Shown in pieces: positions 10,101-22,100 of a DNA stretch of 64,000 nt. Source of the stretch: Lytechinus pictus. Its lineage: Eukaryota > Echinodermata > Echinoidea > Temnopleuroida > Toxopneustidae. The notes under the pieces were generated by a model, which was not told where the DNA came from, ran no database searches, and worked only from the letters and a program-made list of their open reading frames with translations. How positions within the stretch are numbered: the first letter of the stretch is position 1; each line of letters opens with the position of its first letter. The stretch lies in the NCBI RefSeq assembly GCF_037042905.1, contig NC_087253.1:13965001-14029000 (forward strand), read 5' to 3'. The position numbers were made by a program, and so were the translations under genes.

Positions 10101-13100
10101 TTTAACAAGTACTAGCTCCACAATGATAATATGAAACAGGTCCCTGTGGAGCACTTCATCAACATATTTGTCCCAAGTTGTCAAGGCCCCGTCTTACAAA
10201 GAGTTACAATTGATCCAATCAACCACAACTATGGAAAGCCAGCAATGTCAACATCCAAATTGCAAGTTTGTTAAAAATATTTACTAGATATGATGTGCAT
10301 GTATATTCCTACATCCATCATTTCCTTGAAATTCAGTGTGCTTCTCTTTGTTTACAAACTAGGGATTGTGCAAATTTCCTGTAGAAAAACAATATGACAT
10401 GGATGGATTTCCATATAGTTGAGGTTGATTGGATCATTCATAACTCTTTGTAAGACGGGGCCCAGATCTGACAACTTTCCTTGAATTTGATTGGTTGAGG
10501 AGAACTGTTACTGTTTTAACAGTCGGACAAACAGAACTTGTCGAATACAAAAGTCCTTTTGTGAAAAACTCCCCTGGTCTACTCATGCTAAAGCATCTTT
10601 TATTAATATTTTCTCTGTTACTGTTTCTTCTTAATTTTTTTTCTTCTCATAGAGCGATGAGACGAGACAAGATAGTATCCAGTCATCGGCAGCGTTCTCA
10701 ACGCTGTACAAAGTCGTCTTGGCGGATAGTGGAGAGAAATCAAACAGTTCATCATTAGGTACACTAAATAGATTCACCCTGTTAAAGAGGAGAAATAATT
10801 TCTGTTTACCGGTGGGCCTGTATTAAAATACAAAATCTGTTTTGGTTCTTTACTTTTCATGTAAAAATTCATTGAATTGACCTTTGCAAAACGAAACTTA
10901 GATCAAGTTTGAAATGGAATTACAGTTTTTCAGAAACAGAAAATGATGGAAAATTACTGTTTCGGGGGGGGGGGGGGGGGAGCAGTACAGATAATCAATG
11001 TTATTATTTATTACATGTACATGTATCATTATCTGTATAAATTACAAGAAAGAAAAAAATATTTAAAATAAATTGAAATTTTTCCATTTTTTTTCTTCTA
11101 ATCAGTACATCCAATGACTGGTAACCAGGAGGTGATAAGAAAGACAGTAGCCCAGCTACAAGATCATCTCAACAAATATATCAGCAGAGAAAAACTAGCC
11201 ATGGAAGAAAGAATAAGGTAAGAGAGAGAATAAGGGAGTGATAGAGATGGAAAGGGGGGGTGCAGAGAAAAAAACTAGCTATGGGACATGGGATAGAGAC
11301 GGAAAGACAGAATAAGGAGGGGGCGGTGGAGATACATGTAGGCGGGGGAGGGGGGTAGAGATAAACTAGCTATGACTACCCACATGGTCTGATTGCCATT
11401 TTGTCCACTCACCATTTCATCTAATAACCTGTTGGTCCAACAGCCATTTAGTTCATATACACTTTGGTGTAATTTGACTGAATGTTAATTGGGCAAAATC
11501 AATTTAAAGAAAATGGGTATAAAAAAATGGTTAGACGAAAAATGGTCGTAGATGAACTAATGATTAGATACAGTGATTATTGGACCAAATGGCTGTTAGA
11601 TGCAATGTTGATGGACGGAATGGCATTAGACTGAATGATGGTAGACTATGTGATGAGTGGACGAATTGGCAATTTACCATTTTTTTTACCTCCCTTGGGT
11701 AGTCTTAATGTACCTGTCTAAATGTATTGTATCATTATACAAAGAGAGGAGCCCTAGTTGAATGATGGAAAGACGAAGGTGCAGGAATGTCGGAAGGGGG
11801 TGGGGGGCGTTAATTATGATAAAGTTGAGAAAGGAAAAAACTTGAAGAGGAAAATGAATGGAAAGAAGGTTTAATCATGTTGTTTTGCATTACCTATATA
11901 TTTAGTGATTGTTGTTGACCGAGTTCCCTAACATTCTTTAGTCTATATATACACATGCACCTGTCACCTTGAAAAGCATTGTGTGCATATCATTGACATC
12001 AGCTTCCTAGGCACTCTATTGTTATCATCTTATGAAAACATCAAATCTTTCTCAAATACCCAGCATTCTGTTGTGTCTAGACTTGCATTATCTGCAGAAG
12101 AAACAAAAGAATTTTTATAGATAAACAGTCTGGAAGCAAGTACCAAACACTGTGTGTTTAATACAACAATTCACTTTGATCAATTCAAGTTGGATTTCAA
12201 TAATGATGATGCTGTTTACTTGATCTGGAGGTTGTGTCTGGAAAGTGTTGGAAGATTTGAACTGGTAGTTTTCCATTGCCATTGGAGTCTGCAGTTGGTA
12301 TACATGTATATGTAGAATATGAGAGATGATCAGTCCTTTGGCATCCAAATCCTTTGATCGTGTATCTCTAATCGAGTTGAGTTGAATTTATCTGTGGATT
12401 TTAATGAGGTCGACTACTTTGGATTCTGAGCACTTTATGTTTGAAGATTACTTGACAGTGTAAGTTAAATTTCCCCTGCTAGAATTTTATTTTGAAAAGT
12501 CAGATATTGATGATCATTTTGTCAAAACATTTGGAATGATAACGATATCTCTTGTTTACAAGGTTGATGGTATCATTGCCAGGCACGACAGTGATTTTCC
12601 AAGCCTTGTTATATGTGGTTATACATGTACCCCTCGGAAAGAGATCCATATGCACCCACAACTAAACAAGACAAAGATTGTTGAGGCTTCTGGTTTACTT
12701 CAGCTTTCTATATCGATTTTTTAGTTTCACTTACCTTGGGACTCGAACTCACCTCCTTGTCTGCAGTCAAGATCTCTTCCACTATGGTAGCGAGAGATTG
12801 CTGATACCGAAAGAGGCTTTTAGCAATTATAAGCCGAAAGTTCAACTTGTATACACTTACAGACCCTTTACTGATTAAATAAATTGACGTCTTTGGACAA
12901 TTGCACGCACTCGATCCTGCTTGAAAATTTGACGGAATAAAGCCATATTTTGGTATGTATTTCCACTCTCCCATCATATACGTTCGAGATTAGGCTAGGT
13001 ATATTATTTTAAAGGAGAATGAAACTCTTGGAGCAAATTAGCTTTTGTGAAAGCAGAAAAATCAAAGAATAAGATCAACAAAACTTTGAGTAAAATAGGA

Positions 13101-16100
13101 CTAGCAATAAAAGAGTTATGAGCATTTGAATGTCGAGATCACTAATGCTATGGAGATCCTCCCATTGGCAATGCGACCAAGATCTGTGATGTCACACGCG
13201 TACAACTCTCCCATTTGGACACTGAAAATATACCCCAAAACATCTCTTTTTGCTCATTCTAATCATATGACAAACGATTCATCAATGATATAATGTTGTG
13301 AAACCTCTGTACTTGTCATCTCATAAAGAGAACACCTCACCTTGTGATAGACTCTATAAAAGTGAGAATATAAGTTAAATAAGTACTAAAGTAATGAGGG
13401 AGTTGTACGTGTGTGATATCACAGATCTTGGTCGCATTGCCGATGGGAGGATCTACATGGCACTAGTGATCTCAATATTCAAATGCTCATAACTTTCTTA
13501 TTATTCATTCAATCTTCCTCAAACTTTCAACAATATGTTTCTTTGATTTTTCTCTTTGATATGGATTCAGCTGGTTTCAAGGGTTTCATTCTCCTTTAAA
13601 CCTTTTCTGTGTTTTTATTTTCAAATTTGGGGGGGGGGGTGCATATGGAAATCTTGCCTACCCTTCTATCTTGGTGCACTAGTGCCCTTTGATAAGGCAT
13701 TAATCCTCATTACCAGGTTCCTCGGAGAAGACCTTAAGCTGTCGGTCCTCTGGTTGCTTGCTTACAAGCATTCATGCTTTCTCAGCAATCTGGTAAAAAA
13801 TCAAGACCAAGTGTTAGACTGAGATGAGATGCCAGACCACTCTTTTATTTGACATTCTTGCATGTGAGGGCCCTACACATTCATCTGTTTTGCCTCCGTT
13901 GGTACTTCCTTTGATGAGGAAAAAGTGATCATGAAAGCTATTGAATGTCCATTTCAATAAACATTTCAATATTTCTTTCTTAATTTCCTTCAGGAGATAT
14001 AGTGAGGAACAAAAGGCAGCATTCAGCCAGCTGCAGAAGAGAGCATACCAGGATAAAAATGTTATGGTTGGGTAAGTTTTTGATTGTATAATAAACCAGT
14101 CATTAAAGATAAATAAAAGTAGTTGTAGTAAACACTAATTTCTTGAGAAAGTTGGTAAAACCAATGTTAATTTTGACTATATCACTGTAGAGCTTGATCT
14201 GATACAGTTACATAAACTGAACTTTTTGAAAACATGAAATTAATGCTGAAAAATGGTGGAACTGAAGATCACCAACACAGAAAAGCACATGTGCGACAGT
14301 TAAGTATTATTATTGATTGGAAAAAGAGTCGACAAACGGCTCGAATGTCATGCTTATTTGCTAATATCTCAGCAATTACACAATTTCGTACGGAATTCTT
14401 TAGTCCTTTGTTATCCCAACCTCGAATCCTAGAAATTTTCAATCAAATGTATAGGCTTCATATGTGTACCACCTTGAGCAAATAATCACACAGGCAAATG
14501 ATGATGCTAGATATGTTCACATGTTCTATTATACAGATATTGCCTACCTAGAGTTTGAATAACATTTTTTGTTTCCTCGACGGAGTTATATTTTTCCCAA
14601 GGGATTATATTTTGCCCGAAGCGCGCAGCACTGAGGGAAAATATTCTCCCTAGGGAATAATATAACTCCGGGGGATGTTGAAAAGTTATTTATTCAAAAG
14701 ATAGACAAGGCAATATCTGTTATATTACATAGTCCATGTAGATTCGCCATCAGAGACTGCATTCATCACTCTGACTTTATGATTAACCCGAAATTCTTGC
14801 TGGAGCTTTGATCCATCTACGTCATAATATAATTTTTTTTTGAAAAATACAGAAGCGCATTCTTAATGCAATCACGCGTAAACACTAGTGAGTACATCAA
14901 GAAACTACTGGATTACGCAACTTGTAAGCAGCGAGTGACGTCTCCTTGATGAATATAATGCCGCAGTTTTACAATGCAACTTAGTTATATTCACTGAGGT
15001 GACGTCAAAACCCAGAATATAAAAAATGCGATCCTCGCAGCTATGGTCACGTGATGGCGCATTGACCTATCACTGATTCGAATCTACATAACCTATGCAG
15101 TTGGTCTGCTTTTCAGATAGTCTAATGCCGGGTTGGCTCATCCACTATATTTATGATATAATAATATAGAGTACTTGTTTATTACGCACAAATCCACCTT
15201 TTGGTCAAGGCGCTCCTGTATTACCTCGTCTAAGCTTGTCTACTTATTCCGGTGCTCACAGCTTTTTCAGGAAATCCTTGTTCTTATACTCCCTTAGTCT
15301 GACGTTTGTTTGATCTAATGCCCAGGTGGGCTAATTTCCACTTCATCCATTTATCATTTCACAGTTGGTCAAATTCAAATTTCTTTCATAAGCAATCTAT
15401 TAAATCATTTAGACTATGTGGTGTTGACCAAGTGCTTATCTTAGAGATAATGGGTAAAGTCTAAGTGGAAATCATGGAAAATGATAACAGTTTTCTTTCA
15501 TTTCATTCCTAGTGTCATCCTAAATGCTGAAGAGAGAAACCTGGAAGACTCGCTATCAGATGCTATGTTGGACAATACCCTAACCCCACCTACCACGCCC
15601 ATTTCAAGGCCTGGGACTGTACAAACTAGATGTGAGTAAAGTCACGAGTATAAAATAGGAAAATAATTATAATGAAATTATATTCAACATTTATGTTGCA
15701 CAAAATAAAATAATGTGCTGCATACTATTGCCATGGCTTTAGCATGGCTATCCTAATCAGGTGCTTAAACAATCAAGGAATTCCTTCCTACCGGCTACCC
15801 ATTTTCTACATCGGGATGGAATGTGACAAATTTAGATAAACTCATTTCGAAAGGACCGTAACGTAACCTCACCTACCATGTCAAGTTTAAGGCCTGGGAC
15901 TGTTTAAAGTAGATGCGAATAAAGTAATGTGATAAAAGATAAATTACAGCAGAAACAATCTTAAATATTATATGTAAGGCTAGATCTGGTAACATTCCAT
16001 GTTATTGTTTTCCATATGATCAGCTGTTTGATTGAATTTTCATCGTGCTGAATTTGAAACGTCATGGCATGTAGCATAGATTATCCTTGCATCATACCGA

Positions 16101-19100
16101 AGCTGAGCAAGTCGATTCAATTCAATACAACTTTATTTTCCACTATCATTAAAAAATGTATGTATAAAACTAAATCATTTACATATAAAAGATGTACATA
16201 TTTTTTTATAATTCAGTTTTTATTGATAAAATAATTATACAACAATCAACAAAACAATTACATGGAATATCACACATAGCATTACAATATAAACAAAAAT
16301 TGAATAAAAAAGAATAGAAAGAGGAATAAAGGAGCGACATGAATTTCATCACATAGGGATTAATAAAGATAACCATGGACATTCACAGCAAATTACAGCT
16401 CAAATCTCCATTTGCAGAAATGAAGAGTTAGTTTACCTCACTTTTTGGCTATCCTATACTCTGTTTCTCTATTAATATTCAAATAAATTTTAAAAGCTTG
16501 GTAGGTGGGAGAGTTATTTTGGAATTTACAAATATAAATAAAATATTTCAGTAAATGAAAAATATAAGTCACAAACCTATTCTCTTTGTATCCAAACATT
16601 CTTTACATGTTTAGGGGTCTCTGTTACAAAATGATCTGCCCCCCACTGTTTACTTAGTTTTGTGCTTCAATGATATTAAGTGATTATTATTTTCTTGCAG
16701 CATCAGACAAACTTGCCTCATCTGTACCAGCATCGAGAGCCCCTATGGGTAAATTCACTCCGTCCATGGCCAAGAGCCGACCCATCCCACAGCAAGCTAG
16801 AAGAGTACCGGTAGGGTTAATCAAATCTTCATTGATGTTGACGATGTTGGTAGTGATGATGATGATGGTGATGATGACGGTGATGATGGTGATGACGGTG
16901 ATGATGGTGGTGGTGGTGATGATGATGATGGTGATGATGGTGGTGGTGGTGATGATGATGATGATGGTGATGATGGTGGTGGTGATGATGATGATGATGA
17001 CGGTGATGATGATATGATGATGATGGTGATGATGATATGATGATGATGGTAATAATGATGATATGATGATGATGATATGATGATGATGGTGATGGGGTGG
17101 TGATGATGATGATGTTATGATGATGATGGTGATGGTGATGATGGTGATGATGATGGTGATGGTGATGATGATGATGAAGACGACGATGGGTGGTGTTGGT
17201 AGTGGTGGTGGTGATGATGGTGTCGGTGATAATGATGAAGATGATGATTATAATGATGAAAATAAGGAGAAGTGGATGTGGTGGTGATGATATGATGAAG
17301 ATGGTGATGATAATGAAGATGATAATGATGAAGATAGCAGTAGGGGGTGTGGTGGTGATATGATGATGATTGATGATAATGATCCTCAGCATTTATATTG
17401 CACTGTATTTCTGTTAAAAACATTCATAGGCAATTCATTTCAATCATTTCATGGTTGAAGTAATGATGATGGAGATAATGACACTGTTTCTGCTGCTGAT
17501 GATGGTAGCTCTGAGTTTCTAAAAGTGGCAGATCCAGGTATGGGCACATCTGGCCCGTGCTTTCTTATTTTACATCCGATTTTGATGTATTTTCAGTGTT
17601 ATGCTTGTTGGATTTTTCTCTTTTTATTCAGATCAACTTTTTGTTGGGGTGGACTTGTCCTTTAAAAAAAATTGTGGAAAATGTGAAGCATACGCAAGTA
17701 GATACTTTTTTGGGGTGGTGGCTCGTCAAATTTTGAAATAAATCGCCTTCATTCAGGAGTGAAGCCTTGTTTTTTTTGCTTGTCAGAATTTCTTAACCAA
17801 CCAACTGCCCCCCCCCCCCCCTGGAAAATTCTGGATCTGCCCCTGGGTTCTCACGGTGACAATATAAATTTTCATATAAATACAGTCTTCACGAATACTC
17901 CCGATTCCATGTGTTTTTTTACAGCATAGCAGTATTGCTAGATCCGTTCCTGCCCATACAACTCACCGTGAAGTCACAAGAACAAGCTCAGATGCAGACA
18001 GTAAGTTTCTAATGGCTTTCCATTGAAAAGGCTAGCCCTCTTATTCCTCTTAGTCTAATAAAATAAAATTATCATTTGCTTTTCATATCACCTACTTTAT
18101 TATCTGGGGTTTCACCTCAGGATATAGAGTACCGAAGTGTGATGTCAGTTGCCATGGTGTCATGGCGGGCCGGTTCTAAACAGAGTCGCAGCTGACGATC
18201 GTCTGTACACATTTGTATGACTTTGGCTCGTCTGAAAAATAGGTTGCACGCGATCAAATTCCGATAGCAGCCATTTTCTCCAATGAGAAACACATGCTTT
18301 CATTCGGCTGGTTCATTTGTCTAGAACCAGGCCGCCATGACACCATGGCAACTGACGTCATCGCTTCGTATTTGCAGTTGAGTGATAAAATTTTGACAGC
18401 ACCAACTCTATAAGTAATCATAATGTAGTAGGTGAAGGCTGGCTCGAGTCGGTGAATGGAGCAGGAGCAGGAAAGAAGACTTGGACGTTTCGGGCAGATT
18501 GATTGTCCGACTTAGTTTGATCTGAAATTGTAAAAGCGTAATGCATGATAGGGACTGCAAAGAATGTCCGGTTGATTATGATACACCATGTTAGGCACCT
18601 TATGTAAATTCATTTTCAACTATTAAAGTTAGTATTCTTGGATCAGCACCACAATACAGTCTTTCATTTATCAATTACTACAGACCAAGCAGGTCTTTGC
18701 GCTCATCCACTTCTGGCTTCCTTGTTATTCCAAAAGTTTCAAAATCTTGGGGGGAAAGATCATTTGCTTTTGCATGCCCCACTTTGTGGAATAGCCTTCC
18801 TAAAGACATTAAACTCTACAGAGTGGATTTGGCGCTTTATAAGTCACATTATTATCATTATTAAAGTTACTTAGCTTACTATTAAATCTATTATCATATA
18901 ATGACAGGATGTAATATCTGCAAACAATGGTTTTCGTTTACTTTTATGGGTTAATAGATATGATTGCAAATAAATTGTTAAAAAACCACTTCATACTGCA
19001 CATCATGATAAATCGGTGACATGAAAGATGCTCCTATGAAGACTCTTTCAAGCAGTCGGCTCTAGATTCTTGTAAAATACTAAATACATTTTCTTTTTTT

Positions 19101-22100
19101 CCTTTTATTTCAGCCATGTTTGATCTTGAAGGATTCACCCAAGACGAAGAACCTTTCTTTGAGTCTGATGAGAGCAGTACGGACGGTAAGAAACTTAGCT
19201 GAATTGCCACCAGCTAATCCAAGATTGTCTATTACCCATGGGCCCGTAATCCCGAAAGAGGTGTCAATTTTACTGTGGTACCAAACCATGGATTGTGCAG
19301 ATCGGTTGTATTATCACGCTTCAGTTGGGTGCCCTCTGCCAAAAGCGTGCATTCATAATTGGACTTTTCTAAATGTACTCGATGAAAGAAGTGTTATATA
19401 CAATGTATGTTCGAAATTCTGCATAGACTATGGTTTTGTACCATAGTTATTGAAACCTTTTTTTAGAATACTGGCCTAGGAGTCTATGTGTGGTATTTAT
19501 GAATTGATCGGGTCCCCGTCTTACAAAGAGTTATGATTGATCCGTTCAATCGCAACTAGGGACGGCCAGCAGCATCAACATCTATTATGCACGTTTGTTC
19601 AAAATATTTTCTAGCTATGATGTACATTCATGCATTCATTGTTTTCTTGAAAATTCACTACATGTCTCTTTGCATACAAAGGACATTGTGCAAATTTTTC
19701 GTAGAAAAAATTATAATACTGATGGATTTCCAACCCTTTATAGGACGGGGCCCTGGTGAGCATTTCATGAAAAAAAGTTTCATCAGAAGTCTATTTCATC
19801 TAACGGCTACTTTACTAACAGACGGACTCTTGTAGTTCTCAGCCATTCAAAATCAGGGAAATTTCTTGTTAGACAATAAATGTTGATCTTGAGTCCCATA
19901 TGACATACATGTACAAAAGCTTAGCGATCAATCGTGAAGTTGATTTTTATGATTGATTGCACATGATTATTAACGCCATTAAGTCTAAAACCCAGCTCTA
20001 CTGTCAATGGCCCGTATTCTGAAGTCAGGTTTAACTTAGACCATGGTCTAACTCTGTGCTAAAATTATGGGAAGCCAAAAGTGTCAAAATGTTTATTACA
20101 TTGTTATGTTTCTTATGTTTACTGTGCTCTTTCCTGATTCATTGATGGTGAAGACAATCATCTATTTATACTTCCTAGACAATTATGAATGATTTGAGAG
20201 CCAAATGAGCTGAAATATGATATCTCTACCGTTAGTGATTTATCTAACAATTGGCTATCCATACTTAAACCACAACTTTAAACCTGAGTTTAAGTTAAAC
20301 CCGACTTCAGAATACGGGCCAATGAATTTATCTTTGCATTACTGGGTCGATTGGTGGTTAATTATAACATCAAGGCATTTTGGAAATGCAGTTATGTATT
20401 TGTATCAGGGAGATAACTGCATGCGGCAAGGTTCTCAGCCCATCAGGGAAATCAGGGAAAATATTTCCCTTTTTCCAGTCAGGGAAAAATCAGGGAATTT
20501 GATAAAAAATACCTCAAATCGGGGAAAACTTCCTTGAATGAGGGAAAAATCAGGGAATTTTGATCAGCCCAAAAGTCGAAAGCACGGTAGTCAGTCAGAC
20601 TCTGTTATATTTTGTTGCATATCAAAACAACATCCATTGAATGGCTGGTTATGGTGGTACTAATTAGTTTTACATTATTGTTTTTATAATGAAAATACAT
20701 GTAATTCACTGCAACAACTTAGAAAACATGCGAAACTGGGAATGGGTTTAAATAATTATCTGGGAACGTTTAAAACTTCATCAGGGAAAAATCAGGGAGT
20801 TTTGTTTTGTTGAAAAGCTGTGAACCCTGATGGGGGCTCGGGACGAATTCGCCCCCGAAATGTCATACAGAGCCCTTGAATACATAACCCCCTGAAATCC
20901 CCATAGGCCCGTATTCTGAAGTCTGGTTTAACTTAAACTCAGGTATAAAGTTGTGGTTTAAGTATGGATAGCAAATTGTTACATAAATCACTAACAGTAA
21001 AGATATCATATTTCAGCTCATTTGGCTCTCAAATCATTCATAATTGTCTAGGAAGTATAAATGGATGATTGTCTTTACCATCAATGAATCAGGAAAGAGA
21101 ACAGTAAACATAAGAAACATACAATGTAATAAACATTTTGACACTTGGCTTCCCATAATTTTAGCACAGAGTTAGACCATGGTCTAAGTTAAACCTGACT
21201 TCAGAATACTGGCCATTGACACAAGAGCTGGGTTTTAGACTTAATTGCATTAATAATTATGTGCAATCAATGATAAACTTTATTGTCTTAACCATTGATT
21301 AATCAGGAAAGAGCACAGTAAACATAAGAAACATACAACTTGATCAACTTTTGGCTTCCCATAATTTTAGCACAGAGTTGGACCATGGTCTAAGTTAAAC
21401 CTGACTTCAGAATACGGGCCATAGGGTCTAATGTAAAATGTAATACAATGTAGCAAAATTATTCTTGTGAGCTGAAAAAGTAGCGCCACAACAAAAATTA
21501 TCAATATTTTTCTCTGATTTGTATTCATTTAGATAATTCGCTGAATGATGAGAATGTTGGAGCACCGGTGACCAGAGTGCATCACGAGTATGCGACCTCC
21601 GTACCCATCTCCATGCCGATGTGGAAGAAGGAGAAGCACTCGTTCGAAGAGGAAGCGGAAGAGAAGGTAAAGATTTATTTAGATGTAATCTGTAGATTCA
21701 AATTGGCAACGATTGACATTTATGTAACCCTCGTTCATAGTATAAAAAACAATATTGAACATGAATGTAACTCCACTCAGAATGCATCATAAGTGAAACA
21801 TTGAGTTGAAATAATAGCCAATTTGCATGTCTAAATACCACTTTGATGACATGTTTGAAGGTGCATTGCCAATTTAAAGAGTATAATGATTATTAAACTG
21901 CAACTAAGGAATGATGATTACACTAAATCTATAAAAAGTGCATGCCAATGAGGTAGAAGGAAAGCACTCGTTTAAAAAATGAGCTGAAATGAAGGTATTC
22001 ATTACTAAAATTGACAACATTGTGAATTTCGTTTCTCTTGTACATTGTGAAATACATATTGTATATCAATATAACTTCAGTTTTATCAGGATTGGCATAA

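Noticed and set aside
12115..12977. Several 60-90-residue open frames in AKT1S1 intron 4
   Set aside because: No domain, no splice-border support and background composition.
16829..17017. Met/Val-rich continuation of AKT1S1 exon 7
   Set aside because: A donor at CCG|GTAGGG precedes it, the next exon joins in phase, and the continuation is pure microsatellite.
16829..17392. 187-residue His-rich open frame on the minus strand
   Set aside because: It is the translation of the GAT/GGT microsatellite in an AKT1S1 intron, with no complex sequence or gene context.
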